In this document: positions 27,238-36,295 of the stretch, piece by piece | Layout: each line of letters opens with the position of its first letter | How positions within the stretch are numbered: position 1 is the stretch's first letter | Origin: Alicyclobacillus fructus | GTDB taxonomy: Bacteria; Bacillota; Bacilli; Alicyclobacillales; Alicyclobacillaceae | NCBI RefSeq assembly: GCF_017329605.1 | Contig: NZ_JAFMTY010000017.1 | Location: 1 to 64,000, forward strand | Direction of reading: 5' to 3' | DNA: 64,000 nt | Program-made: the position numbers and the translations under genes | The notes under the pieces: model-generated | The model's database searches: none | The model's input: the letters and a program-made list of their open reading frames with translations, nothing else | Told to the model about the DNA's origin: nothing

Positions 27238-27360
27238 CGCCCGGCGTCGCGCCTCGCGGGCGCCCGTGCCTCGCGCGAGGTGGAAAGCTGGACCAGCTGT
27301 CGGCGCGCTGGCTGGTATGGTACAATGGCCAGGAAGCCGAGGATTCTGGGAGGAGATGCA

Positions 27361-27996
27361 ATGAATCGGAAACTTGTTGTATCTGCTGGGTGTGCCGCAC
27401 TGGTGGCGGGCCTGGTTGTGGGGTGCGGCGCAGCCAACAATACGACAAATTCGGCGAACACGGCTGTGCAGAACTCAGCGACAAAGAGCTCGAAGGGCAA
27501 GACCACGGTGATCCAACATGGGAACCAACTCGTGGTGGCGCCGACGAATGTGGTCGGCAGCGCCAACATGAAGCACCTGATGGAGATTGCGGACAAGCAG
27601 CCGTCCAATTACCAGGCGCAGCTGAACGCTGCAGACAGCGCGTCGGCGAACGGCAACACGGCGCTCGCCATCCAGTACTTCAAACGCGCCGCGCAGGCGA
27701 ATCCGAAATCTGGCCTTGCGTGGACGGCGCTCGGCAACATGTACCGCGAGCGCGAGAACCAGCCCAAGCAGGCCATTCCCTATTACCAGAAGTCGATTCA
27801 GGAAGATCCGTCTTACGGTTGGGCGTATTGGCAACTGGCGCAGGCGTACATCACCTTGAAGGAGACAAGCCTTGCCAAGCAGACGCTGGAAGAAGGCTTG
27901 AAAAACGTGAGCAAGTCGGATACCGCGTATAAGTCGCTTCAGACGGCGCTCGCCCAGGTGAATGGGTCGCAAACGTCGTCCAAGTCTTCCAAATAG
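27361..27996 (+). CDS. TPR lipoprotein (211 aa)
   Basis: The ATG follows GGGAGGAGATGCA. The lipobox is LVVGC (Cys near residue 22), after which comes an N/T/S-rich linker. Three to four tetratricopeptide units cover about 90-200 (for example [40 protein letters not shown]). The protein should be anchored on the outer membrane face and act as a protein-interaction scaffold. A possible extended -10 (TGGTACAAT at 27318-27326) lies upstream. No partner can be named. Confidence 0.85.
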   Translation: MNRKLVVSAGCAALVAGLVVGCGAANNTTNSANTAVQNSATKSSKGKTTVIQHGNQLVVAPTNVVGSANMKHLMEIADKQPSNYQAQLNAADSASANGNTALAIQYFKRAAQANPKSGLAWTALGNMYRERENQPKQAIPYYQKSIQEDPSYGWAYWQLAQAYITLKETSLAKQTLEEGLKNVSKSDTAYKSLQTALAQVNGSQTSSKSSK

Positions 27997-28005
27997 AAAA
28001 CGAGC

Positions 28006-28040
28006 TTCGCGCGGCTTTCACTTGCTTGACGCCGCGCGAA
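28006..28040 (+). terminator. GC-rich hairpin after the TPR lipoprotein gene
   Basis: TTCGCGCGGC (28006-28015) pairs perfectly with GCCGCGCGAA (28031-28040) over a 15-base loop. There is no T tract, so it may be an attenuating or stability structure rather than a classic terminator. Confidence 0.5.
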
Positions 28041-28114
28041 CGCGTAACATGTCGGAGGAGGCGTTTCACGACTCCGCCGTGTTGCGGAAGCCCCGGGTGA
28101 ATGGAGGGGTTTCG

Positions 28115-28522
28115 ATGTATCGCACGCTGATGAAGTCGAAAATTCACCGCGCCACGGTGACGCAGACCAACCTGAACTACGTGGGCAGCATCACCATCGA
28201 CGAAGACCTGATGGAGGCTGCCGATCTCGTCGAGAACGAGAAGGTCCAGGTGGTCAACATCCACACGGGCGCGCGGTTTGAGACGTATGTCATCCCCGGA
28301 GATCGCGGGTCGGGCGTGATCGGCCTGAACGGCGCAGCGGCGAGGCTGGCCGAGCCGGGGGATTTGGTCATCATCATTTCGTACGCGGCCTACAGCGAGG
28401 AGGAAGTTCGGCGCCATCGGCCGACGGTCGTCGTGGTGGATCAAGACAACCGGCCAGTGGAACATCTCGCCTCCGAGGCCGAGGAGAACAAGCGCATCGA
28501 GCGCGTGCAGGCGCGCGTGTAA
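28115..28522 (+). CDS. panD: Aspartate 1-decarboxylase PanD
   Basis: 135 aa. The ATG follows GGAGGGG; the frame is open further upstream but without homology. The self-cleavage site that generates the pyruvoyl cofactor is visible as YVGSITID (Gly24-Ser25). [20 protein letters not shown], and [17 protein letters not shown] complete the active site. It makes beta-alanine for pantothenate and CoA. panB and panC are not adjacent. The protein is slightly longer than B. subtilis PanD, with a charged C-terminal tail. Confidence 0.97.
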   Translation: MYRTLMKSKIHRATVTQTNLNYVGSITIDEDLMEAADLVENEKVQVVNIHTGARFETYVIPGDRGSGVIGLNGAAARLAEPGDLVIIISYAAYSEEEVRRHRPTVVVVDQDNRPVEHLASEAEENKRIERVQARV

Positions 28523-28540
28523 CGTTGCTTCGTTTTCAGG

Positions 28541-28566
28541 AAGGGCATCCGAAAGGATGCCCTTTT
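28541..28566 (+). terminator. panD terminator
   Basis: AGGGCATCC-GAAA-GGATGCCCT followed by TTT: a 9-bp perfect stem with a GNRA loop. Confidence 0.9.
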
Positions 28567-28672
28567 GACATATGGCGACATGTCTCCCCATCGCGGGGGG
28601 TGCGTTCCCCGGGCGATGGGGATGGCGGCGCCCTGTGACACCCTTCACAATGGAAAGGCGGCGAGAGATAGA

Positions 28673-29755
28673 TTGAAGCGCGTTCGACTGGGTCTCATCG
28701 GTTGCGGTGTGGTGGGGAGCGGTGTGCTCCGCGTTTTGCGCGATCGCGGCGGTATCTTTGGCGGCATGGCGTTTGAGGCGACACGCATCGCCGTGAAGCA
28801 TTTGTCCCGCCCGCGGCCCTCGTATGTGCCGCTTGACAAGCTCACGGACGACTGGCGATCCGTCTGCCTCGCGGACGACGTCGATATCGTGATCGAGGTC
28901 ATGGGCGGCGTTGAGGTGGCGCACGACGTGGTGCGGACGGCGCTTGGCGCGGGCAAGCCTGTGGTGACGGCGAACAAGGCCCTCATGGCGGCGCACGGCC
29001 CGGAGTTAAGGGCTTTGGCGCGACATCGCGGCGTGCCGCTTCGCTACGAGGCGAGCGTGCTCGGCGGCGTTCCGGTGATTCACACGCTGCAGACCTATTT
29101 TCGCGTCAACCGGGTCACAGCCCTGCGCGGCATCGTGAACGGGACAAGTAACTACATCCTCACCCGCATGGCCGATCACGGCGCGAGCTTCGCGGACGCC
29201 CTGGCCGAAGCGCAGGCGCTCGGCTATGCCGAACCCGATCCCACGTCGGACGTGGAGGGCCACGACGCCTTCTTCAAACTCCAGGTGCTCTTGCAGGTCT
29301 TGGGCGTGGATACGGAGCCGCTCCGGCACGAGGTCCTCGCGTCCGAACTCGGTTGCCATCCCGCGGGCGCCCGCCCCAAGGCCTACCTCGCGGCTCCCCG
29401 GGAGGGGATCTCGCACTTGACCGCCGCGGACGTGGAACGGGCGCGATCGCGCGGGGAAAAGCTGAAACACATCGCCAGCGCTCGCTGGCGCGACGACGGG
29501 GCGGTGGAGGCGTTCGTCCGCGTCGAATCCATCCCGCCCTCCGACCCGCTCTACGGGATCGACGGCGTCGAAAACGCGCTGGCCATCACGGGCGACGTGG
29601 TCGGGACGCTCACGCTCACCGGTCCTGGCGCCGGAGCGCTGCCCACGGCGAGCGCGGTGCTCGAGGACGTGATGCAGCTGGTCGAGGAGCAACATGCAGG
29701 AAACGCAGGCATCCAGGACGAATTGAAATGGGGAGTGAATTCATCCAGAAGGTAG
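28673..29755 (+). CDS. hom: Homoserine dehydrogenase, short form without ACT domain
   Basis: 360 aa from a TTG at 28673. An alternative is the ATG at 28622; neither has a strong ribosome binding site. The NAD(P)-binding start GLIGCGVVGSGVLRVL is followed by TANKALMAAHG near residue 100, YEASVLGGVPVI near 124, GTSNYILTRM near 155, and EPDPTSDVEGHDAFFKLQVL near 190. It reduces aspartate semialdehyde to homoserine for threonine and methionine. The usual Firmicute enzyme is about 430 aa with a C-terminal ACT domain for threonine feedback; that domain is missing here, so feedback may be absent. Confidence 0.93.
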   Translation: MKRVRLGLIGCGVVGSGVLRVLRDRGGIFGGMAFEATRIAVKHLSRPRPSYVPLDKLTDDWRSVCLADDVDIVIEVMGGVEVAHDVVRTALGAGKPVVTANKALMAAHGPELRALARHRGVPLRYEASVLGGVPVIHTLQTYFRVNRVTALRGIVNGTSNYILTRMADHGASFADALAEAQALGYAEPDPTSDVEGHDAFFKLQVLLQVLGVDTEPLRHEVLASELGCHPAGARPKAYLAAPREGISHLTAADVERARSRGEKLKHIASARWRDDGAVEAFVRVESIPPSDPLYGIDGVENALAITGDVVGTLTLTGPGAGALPTASAVLEDVMQLVEEQHAGNAGIQDELKWGVNSSRR

Positions 29756-29762
29756 GCGGACT

Positions 29763-30872
29763 ATGATCTCACGTCGTTCCTGGCTTGCAAGTCTCGCATC
29801 CATCGCGTTTGCATGGGCTCCGCTGACCGCGGCCCCACTGGCGCAGGCCGCCACGCGCGCGTCCTCGAGCGTGCCTCATGTGAAACTCGCCCCCGGCCAC
29901 GTGCGCGTTTTGATCCACGGAAGGTCGTACGACGCCATCCGCGTCGGCAACGATACGTACGTCGAGGAGGCCGCGTTCAACGCGTTTGACACGCCGTATC
30001 TCGATCTCGGCAACGGCACCATCGCCCTCACGGGCCGCGACGTGCAGGGAGTGGTCTATGGCGGCAAGACGTATGTGCCGTGGTCTTCGCTGGCCCCGTC
30101 GGTCCGCGCCATTCCCCTCAAGGGCGGGGGCTTCGAATTTGTCAGCGTGCCGGTCAAGCACACCTATACGCTTTTGCTTCAGGCATCGCAGGTCGTTGCG
30201 GGCGGCGTGGCGGTGCTGACCGTCATGACGCTGGACGGCGACAACCCGGTCCCGGGTCAGGCGGTGACCGTGTCCAGCACGGGATTCAGTCAGCTTGAAC
30301 CCTCGAACGGCGCGTCCTCCCTCAAGGTGACGACCGATGGCACCGGGACTTGGCAAGGCGGTCTTGCCGATTCCTCCGCGGAGACGGCGTACGTCAGCGT
30401 CTCCTGGAAGACGCCCGCGGGCGAGACAGTGCGCCAGACCCTGCCCGTCCCGTTCCAGCCGGCGAAGCCGAGTCAGACGGCCGTCCCCACGCTCGGCTCG
30501 GAACAGGTCCTCGTCAGCACGCCCTTGACGTTCTACCAGAATGGCGTCTTCCTCCAGGCGTCGAGCGGTGACACCCTCATCACCTTCCAGCTCGACACCG
30601 GGGCGTTTGAGACGCTCATCGGCCAGCAGCTCGCCTCTGCGCTCCATCTGCCGAACCTCGGCAGCGTCGAGGTGGGTGGCATCGGCGGCACGGATGAAGC
30701 GTACCTCAGCAAGGTCACGCTCAAAATCGGCGATCACGTCTTCGCCGACGTGCCTTGCATCGTGGATCCGAGTTGGACCGGCATCCCGCTTTTGGGCTAC
30801 GAGTTCTTCCAGCAAAATGGCTATGATCTGTTGGTTTCGCAAAGTCAGAGCACCTTGTACATTCTGAAGTGA
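29763..30872 (+). CDS. Secreted retropepsin-like aspartic protease with Ig-like domain
   Basis: 369 aa. The signal peptide is cleaved near residue 30 (AQA/A). A first module (about 45-130; VLIHGRSYDAIRV, GKTYVPWSSL) resembles copper-amine-oxidase-N-type surface modules. A beta domain follows (about 135-230). The C-terminal domain (about 245-369) has FQLDTGAFETLI with the catalytic triad D278-T279-G280, a glycine-rich flap region GGIGGTDE, and the hydrophobic-hydrophobic-G motif IPLLGYEFF near 341. Such single-DTG enzymes work as dimers. It starts 7 bases after hom behind AGGTAGGCGG, so it may be co-transcribed. The substrate is unknown; the next genes make pili. Confidence 0.85.
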   Translation: MISRRSWLASLASIAFAWAPLTAAPLAQAATRASSSVPHVKLAPGHVRVLIHGRSYDAIRVGNDTYVEEAAFNAFDTPYLDLGNGTIALTGRDVQGVVYGGKTYVPWSSLAPSVRAIPLKGGGFEFVSVPVKHTYTLLLQASQVVAGGVAVLTVMTLDGDNPVPGQAVTVSSTGFSQLEPSNGASSLKVTTDGTGTWQGGLADSSAETAYVSVSWKTPAGETVRQTLPVPFQPAKPSQTAVPTLGSEQVLVSTPLTFYQNGVFLQASSGDTLITFQLDTGAFETLIGQQLASALHLPNLGSVEVGGIGGTDEAYLSKVTLKIGDHVFADVPCIVDPSWTGIPLLGYEFFQQNGYDLLVSQSQSTLYILK

Positions 30873-30921
30873 GCCCAGAGGGCCGCGGCGGACGGGCCGG
30901 AGCGGTGAGAGGTGACAGGCG

Positions 30922-32589
30922 TTGGCGCGCAAGCGAATGGGAGAATTGCTGGTTGAGTCGGGGATGCTCGCGCCGGAACAGCTTGAAATGGCGCTGGCCG
31001 AGCAGCGCGAGACGGGCGCGCGCCTCGGCGACATCCTGATCCAGAACGGCTACATCACCGAGCAGCAACTGGTCGAGGTGCTCGAGTTCCAGCTCGGCAT
31101 CCCGCATGTCATTCTGGCGAACATGAAGATTGATCCGGAAGTCCTGAAACTCGTCCCCGAGCGCCTCGCAGAGACGTACGTTCTGATTCCATATCGGAAG
31201 AGCGGGAACCGACTCTACGTGGCGATGGCCGATCCGCTGGATTATTACGCCATTGACGACCTTCGCCGCTCGACCAATCTCGTCATCATGCCCGCCATTG
31301 CGACGCGCCAGGACATTCAGGCGGCCATTTCCCGCCACTACCGGGGCAACGAGGTGTTTGAGACGGCGGTCCGCTCCGTCGCGGAGTCGGCGCAGGTGCG
31401 GCAAGAGCCTGAGCAGGAGACGCGTGCGGCCGATTCTCCCGTGGTGCGCGCGCTCAACCAGATCCTGATTGAAGCGGCGGACGCCGGTGCGTCCGACGTC
31501 CACCTCGATCCTCAGGCGGACGGGGTCATCCTCCGCTTTCGCGTGGATGGCTTTCTCCGCACCGAACGAGTGATTCCGCGCAATTTGCAGAGCGGCCTCG
31601 TGGCGCGTGTCAAGATCTTGGCTCGCCTCAACATCGCGGAGCAGCGGCTGCCGCAGGACGGGCGATTTGAATTTGCGGAAGGCGGCCACAAGGTGGACGT
31701 GCGCGTGTCCACCATGCCCACGGCGCACGGAGAAAAAGTCGTGCTGCGGATTTTCGATCTCGCCAAGCGCGCATATGCGCTTGAGGAACTGGGCTTCTCG
31801 GAGGCCAATCTCGCCGCGTTCCAGCGGATGATCACGAAGCCTTACGGAGCGGTGCTCATCACTGGGCCGACGGGATCGGGCAAGACGTCGACCTTGTACG
31901 CGGCGTTGAAACGTTTGGCGACGCCCGAGGTAAACGTGATCACCATCGAGGATCCCATCGAGTACCAGCTCGAGGGCGTGAACCAGGTGCAGGTCAATCC
32001 CGCGGCCGGTCTCACGTTCGCCCGGGGCCTTCGCGCCATCCTGCGCCAGGATCCGGACATCATCATGGTGGGCGAGATCCGGGACAACGAGACGGCCGAG
32101 ATCGCCATGCGGGCGGCGCTCACGGGTCACCGAGTGCTGTCGACGTTGCACACCAACGACGCGGCGAGCGCCATCAACCGGCTCATCGACATGGGGGTGC
32201 CGGCGTACATGATGGCGTCGGGCGTGACGGGCGTGGTGGCGCAGCGGTTGGTTCGACTCGTGTGTTCGCGCTGCAAGCACGAGCGGCCGGCGACGCCGCT
32301 TGAGGCGGAGTTGCTCGAGCAAAACGGGCTTAGGGCCGAGAAGCTCGTTGAGGGCAGGGGCTGCGCCGCGTGCGGGAACACGGGATACAAGGGCCGGATG
32401 GCTGTCCAGGAGGTACTGGAGGTCGACGACGAAATCGCGCGGCTGGTTTTGACGTCGCGATCGACGGAGGACTATTTGCAGGTCGCGAAGGAGCGGGGGA
32501 TGCGCACGATGTTCCAGGACGGGCTCGCCAAGGCCGTGCAGGGCAAGACGACGGTCATGGAAGTGTTGCGCGTGACGGCGGCCACGTGA
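30922..32589 (+). CDS. pilB: Type IV pilus assembly ATPase PilB/GspE
   Basis: 555 aa from a TTG with GAGAGGTGA upstream. It has an N-terminal GspE_N domain (about 1-150), then the secretion ATPase core. The Walker A motif is GPTGSGKTST near residue 315, with the Asp box ITIEDPIEYQLEGVNQ near 340 and Walker B region DPDIIMVGEIRDNETAEIA near 380. A tetracysteine zinc site is CSRC (near 452) and CAAC (near 487). It powers pilus or pseudopilus extension from the cytoplasm. It is the first gene of the pilus locus. Confidence 0.96.
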   Translation: MARKRMGELLVESGMLAPEQLEMALAEQRETGARLGDILIQNGYITEQQLVEVLEFQLGIPHVILANMKIDPEVLKLVPERLAETYVLIPYRKSGNRLYVAMADPLDYYAIDDLRRSTNLVIMPAIATRQDIQAAISRHYRGNEVFETAVRSVAESAQVRQEPEQETRAADSPVVRALNQILIEAADAGASDVHLDPQADGVILRFRVDGFLRTERVIPRNLQSGLVARVKILARLNIAEQRLPQDGRFEFAEGGHKVDVRVSTMPTAHGEKVVLRIFDLAKRAYALEELGFSEANLAAFQRMITKPYGAVLITGPTGSGKTSTLYAALKRLATPEVNVITIEDPIEYQLEGVNQVQVNPAAGLTFARGLRAILRQDPDIIMVGEIRDNETAEIAMRAALTGHRVLSTLHTNDAASAINRLIDMGVPAYMMASGVTGVVAQRLVRLVCSRCKHERPATPLEAELLEQNGLRAEKLVEGRGCAACGNTGYKGRMAVQEVLEVDDEIARLVLTSRSTEDYLQVAKERGMRTMFQDGLAKAVQGKTTVMEVLRVTAAT

Positions 32590-32604
32590 GGGAGGTGAGA
32601 TGAG

Positions 32605-33843
32605 GTGAGCGTGTACCGGTACGAGGCCATTGCGCGTCCGAATCGCAGGGAACGGGGGCGCATTGAGGCGGAGTCGGAGTCGGAGGCCATTCGGGCGCTC
32701 GGCGAACGCGGGCTTTACGTGATCGGCCTCAAGCCGTTGAACGAGAAGTCGGACTTCTGGAACCGCGAGCTGAAGCTGAGCTTTTTGGAGCCGCGCGTCA
32801 AAGCGGATGACTTCGTGCCTTTCTGCCGCCAGTTCGCCACGCTTGTCCGGGCGGGTGTACCGCTGGTTCCGGCGCTGCAGGTGCTCGAGGAGCAACTGCC
32901 GAAGGGGCCGCTGAAGAAGGCGGTGGGCGAGGTGGCTGCGAAGGTGGAGGGCGGCACGGCGTTGTGGGAGAGTCTCGCCGACTACCCCAAGGTGTTCCCG
33001 CCGATGTTCGTGCAGATGGTGCGCGCTGGCGAGGCCAGCGGTTCGTTGGAAGAGGTGCTCGAGTCCACGGCGCGATTTGAAGAAGGACAGCGGGAGACGG
33101 TGTCGAAGATCAAATCCGCACTGATGTATCCCGCGCTCGTGTCGGGCATGTCGGTTCTCGTGGCGGGATTTTTGATGATCAATGTCATCCCGACGTTTGT
33201 CTCGGTCTTTGCCTCGATGCATGTGACGCTGCCGCTCCCGACGCGCATCGTGCTGTTTGCGGCGGATGCAGTCAAAAGGTTCTGGTACGTGGCGCTTCTC
33301 CTCGTGCTGCTTCTCATTGCGGGATGGATCTTCGTGAGCCGCCATGGAGAGAGCCGGTACTGGCGGGATCGCCTGTTGCTTCGCGTGCCGATCTTCGGCA
33401 GGCTGCTCAGGTATCGGGCGATGGCACAGGCTTCGCGGACGCTCGCCATGCTGTTTCACGCCGCCCTGCCCGCGCTCACCGCGATGTCGCTTGCTGCGGA
33501 TGCTGTCACAAACCGTTTTGTTCGCGTCAGCCTGCGGCGGGTGCGCGATGCGCTCGGCGAGGGGGGCACGCTTTCGGAGGCCCTGCAAGCAACCGGCGCG
33601 TTCACACCGCTCATGGTGCAGATGGTGCGCGTCGGCGAGACCACGGGTCATCTGGATGACATGCTGGCGCGCGTCGCCACGTTCTACGAATCCGAGTTGG
33701 AGGTGATGGTGGAGAGGCTGAGACAACTGTTGGAGCCCATCTTGACCACGGTCCTGTCCGGCGTGGTCGGCATCATTGCTCTGTCCGTTCTGTTGCCGAT
33801 GTTTTCGTTGTACAACAGCATGGGATCGTACGGCGTCTCCTGA
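32605..33843 (+). CDS. pilC: Type IV pilus platform protein PilC/GspF
   Basis: 412 aa from a GTG with GGGAGGTGA upstream. Two T2SSF domains (about 70-195 and 275-395) each carry the family patterns (FCRQFATLVRAGVPLVPAL; MAQASRTLAMLFHAALPAL). Three membrane helices lie near 170-190, 220-245 and 380-400. It couples the PilB and PilT motors to the growing pilus. It follows pilB after 15 bases. Confidence 0.95.
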   Translation: MSVYRYEAIARPNRRERGRIEAESESEAIRALGERGLYVIGLKPLNEKSDFWNRELKLSFLEPRVKADDFVPFCRQFATLVRAGVPLVPALQVLEEQLPKGPLKKAVGEVAAKVEGGTALWESLADYPKVFPPMFVQMVRAGEASGSLEEVLESTARFEEGQRETVSKIKSALMYPALVSGMSVLVAGFLMINVIPTFVSVFASMHVTLPLPTRIVLFAADAVKRFWYVALLLVLLLIAGWIFVSRHGESRYWRDRLLLRVPIFGRLLRYRAMAQASRTLAMLFHAALPALTAMSLAADAVTNRFVRVSLRRVRDALGEGGTLSEALQATGAFTPLMVQMVRVGETTGHLDDMLARVATFYESELEVMVERLRQLLEPILTTVLSGVVGIIALSVLLPMFSLYNSMGSYGVS

Positions 33844-33892
33844 GCATTGATAGAGTCTCTGCGAAAAATGTGGCCAATTTAACTAGAATGCA

Positions 33893-33960
33893 TGTACAAG
33901 TGCATATCCTGCCAGTATAATAGGGTCGATAGCACCGCAGATTCGACACAGGATGTCGAA
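33893..33960 (+). promoter_or_regulatory. Major pilin promoter and leader hairpin
   Basis: TGTACA (33893-33898), a 17-base spacer and a perfect TATAAT (33916-33921). The transcript would carry TTCGACA-CAGGA-TGTCGAA (33942-33960), a perfect 7-bp hairpin just ahead of the ribosome binding site AAGGGGAAGGGGAG. Separate strong transcription fits the high demand for the major pilin. Confidence 0.7.
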
Positions 33961-33982
33961 TGAAGGGGAAGGGGAGTAGCAG

Positions 33983-34504
33983 ATGCGTCAGATTCGAACG
34001 AAGATTTCGGATTTGAAAAAGAGAGCGCGGGATCAGCGAGGCGTGACGCTGATTGAAATGCTCGCGGTGGTCGTCATTTTGGCGATTCTCGCGGCCGTCG
34101 GCGTGCCGATTGTGCTGGCGCAGATTCAGAAGGCGCGCGTCAACACGGACAAGTCCAATGAGCAGCTCATCGCGGATGCGTTGCAGCGGGCGGAGTATGA
34201 TTATCAGTCGAACTCGACGAATCAGGGGAGTCTGTACATTTCGACGCCTGGTGCCATCAATGGAAACACAGCCCAAATCAGCAACGGTACAAATACCACG
34301 GCGGTCTATTCGTACCTTTTGAATGGTAGCTTCAGCGGTAATGGTACGGGTTACATTACGAGTATACCCAACCCACAGTCTCAGACAGGAAACTTCTCTA
34401 TTGTCGCGAATCTACCTTCGGGTTATAGCGGCCCATCTGTGACCTTTACGTATCCAAGCAACACGAACGGTACGATGCAAACTTGGTACGTTGATATTCA
34501 ATAA
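33983..34504 (+). CDS. Major type IV pilin-like prepilin
   Basis: 173 aa. A basic leader of 20 residues ends in QRG/VTLIEMLAVVVILAILAA, a type III prepilin cleavage site with Glu at mature position 5 and the N-terminal hydrophobic helix. The remaining domain is N/T/S-rich (STNQGSLYISTPG, SGNGTGYITSIPN) and has no cysteine pair. It has its own promoter and an imperfect terminator downstream, as expected for the major subunit. ComGC-like or PilA-like cannot be decided by eye. Confidence 0.9.
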   Translation: MRQIRTKISDLKKRARDQRGVTLIEMLAVVVILAILAAVGVPIVLAQIQKARVNTDKSNEQLIADALQRAEYDYQSNSTNQGSLYISTPGAINGNTAQISNGTNTTAVYSYLLNGSFSGNGTGYITSIPNPQSQTGNFSIVANLPSGYSGPSVTFTYPSNTNGTMQTWYVDIQ

Positions 34505-34550
34505 ACTCTCACCTCTATTAAACGAACAGTTGTAACTTGAGAACCGCAGG

Positions 34551-34573
34551 AGCTCCCGTCAAGGGGGCTTTCT
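34551..34573 (+). terminator. Weak terminator after the major pilin
   Basis: AGCTCCC (34551-34557) pairs with GGGGGCT (34563-34569) with one G-U, then TTCT. Partial termination would lower expression of the minor pilin genes downstream. Confidence 0.5.
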
Positions 34574-34644
34574 GTGTAGATGTGGCCCCTGAAGATCAGG
34601 GGTGACGACCCCAGAGGCGAGGGGGATCATTGGAGGCGAGGGTG

Positions 34645-35511
34645 ATGACACTTTGGCTCAGGAAGAAGCGGAATCGGCCTGAGTCGCAAAGCAGAGCTTT
34701 CACGCTCATTGAGGTTCTTGCGAGCGTCGTGATCGTTGTGATGGCGGGAACTGCTGCGCTGTTTGCGGTGGAATCGGTTCAGGCGGGGCAGTTGAAAGAA
34801 GCCGAGTATTCAAAGTCACTGGGGCTTGCGACGACGATCGCGGAGGAGATTCGGGATCGGGATCCGAATGCGCAGATCAACGTGTATGCTCCGATAGCCC
34901 AAACGTCATCGCTCTCCACCAGTGGCGGGAGTGTCATCGCGACCCTGTTCTCATCGCTGCAAATCTTCCAAAGTGCCGTCTCGATTGTCTTCGCAAGCCT
35001 TCTCAATACGATTTTGCAGACCGGTGCTTGGGGCAACCTGGATTTGCAAAATCTCGTCGAGAACCTGATCAACCAACCGACGTCGCAGTGGGGAACGCAG
35101 ATTCAGCAGTGGATGCAGCAGGGGCAGATGACCACAATTCAGCAGAACATCCTTCAAAACCAGCAAGCGCTGTTGCCGTTCGAGATCGTGGTACCGGGCG
35201 ATGCGCTGGGCGATAACCCGCCAGCACAGGACGCTGTTTTATACGTCCCCTCTCCGGTTAGCTTGTCCTCCGAATCGTCACCGGGGAGTATCAATGGCTC
35301 CATGACCTACACGGAATTCGTCTTGGCACTGGCACGGGGAGGTAAGACATGGAATCAACCGTACAAATTAATGGATGGCTACACATGCACAGTGAATGCT
35401 CAACGTGTGTCGTCAAGCAGCGGATCCTCGCCGAGTGTGTGGAATTATACGGTGACGGTTCAGAGTCCACATGGTGCCACGGCGGCCGTCACAGTTCCGG
35501 TGGTGGCATAA
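34645..35511 (+). CDS. Minor prepilin (288 aa)
   Basis: The ATG at 34645 follows GGAGGCGAGG; an in-frame TTG at 34630 is an alternative. The prepilin signature is SRA/FTLIEVLASVVIVVMAG (an Ala replaces the usual Gly at -1; Glu5 is present). The body is long for a minor pilin and contains a Q/N/I-rich helical stretch (about 100-175) followed by a beta-rich end. It is probably a pilus-initiation subunit. The Ala at -1 is tolerated by some prepilin peptidases. Confidence 0.85.
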   Translation: MTLWLRKKRNRPESQSRAFTLIEVLASVVIVVMAGTAALFAVESVQAGQLKEAEYSKSLGLATTIAEEIRDRDPNAQINVYAPIAQTSSLSTSGGSVIATLFSSLQIFQSAVSIVFASLLNTILQTGAWGNLDLQNLVENLINQPTSQWGTQIQQWMQQGQMTTIQQNILQNQQALLPFEIVVPGDALGDNPPAQDAVLYVPSPVSLSSESSPGSINGSMTYTEFVLALARGGKTWNQPYKLMDGYTCTVNAQRVSSSSGSSPSVWNYTVTVQSPHGATAAVTVPVVA

Positions 35512-35512
35512 C

Positions 35513-36268
35513 ATGTGGCCATGGTTTCGGAGCCAAGAAGTTCATCGCGAGCGCGGTTTGACCTTGCTCGAAACGCTCGTGGCGATCCTCATTACCGCGA
35601 TTGTAGGTACAGCATTGGTAGGAACGATATGGCAGATTGCCCTGCGTTCCCAGGGTATTACGCAGGCCAATCAGGCTGTAGAGAGCGTGTTGACGGTGAA
35701 TCACGCGCTGACAGAAATGACGCAGTCGGCGTCCTACATGCAGGTCCAGTATACCAAGGGCAATATATCGATTTGGTTGTTTCGAGGTGGTACGACGGTC
35801 GGGAACGTCGTGAGTTCGAGCCAACCGTGGCTCGTCAACACGACGACCATTTCCTCTGGGAGCGTTTCCTCTGGCGTGGCCAATGCAACCTGTTTTTATG
35901 TTTTTGATTTCGTCCAACAACCTAACCAACTATGGAATATTTACGGTGGATCCGTCAAACAGCCGGGCGTAATGCCGAACTTCGGGGGTCAGCCCCTGGC
36001 CCAAAACGTCAACGTCCAGTGGTATTTGCCGAATTTAGCAACGGCTTCATCGAATAGTACCAATTCGTCGAACTCCACTTGGTCTCAAGTCTTCACAACG
36101 CTCTTCTACGGTAACTCGGCTTCACAGGGGGTCGCGACTGCAACGGTACCTAGCGGCGAAGTCATGCATGCTTTTATTTTAAAGTTATCCGCGTCCTACA
36201 AGGCACCAAACGGTCAAATCTCCACCTACGCTTTGACGGCCGGTTACCACGATATGAATCAAGGGTGA
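35513..36268 (+). CDS. Minor prepilin (251 aa)
   Basis: It begins one base after the previous stop. The signature RERG/LTLLETLVAILITAIVG shows a standard Gly-1 and Glu5. The rest is S/N/T-rich with a long central disordered section (SSNSTNSSNS near 185). This is the PilW/GspJ-like position in the cluster. No other domain is seen. Confidence 0.87.
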   Translation: MWPWFRSQEVHRERGLTLLETLVAILITAIVGTALVGTIWQIALRSQGITQANQAVESVLTVNHALTEMTQSASYMQVQYTKGNISIWLFRGGTTVGNVVSSSQPWLVNTTTISSGSVSSGVANATCFYVFDFVQQPNQLWNIYGGSVKQPGVMPNFGGQPLAQNVNVQWYLPNLATASSNSTNSSNSTWSQVFTTLFYGNSASQGVATATVPSGEVMHAFILKLSASYKAPNGQISTYALTAGYHDMNQG

Positions 36269-36295
36269 TTGGTGCGAGGTTAGGGGTGAGAGCTG

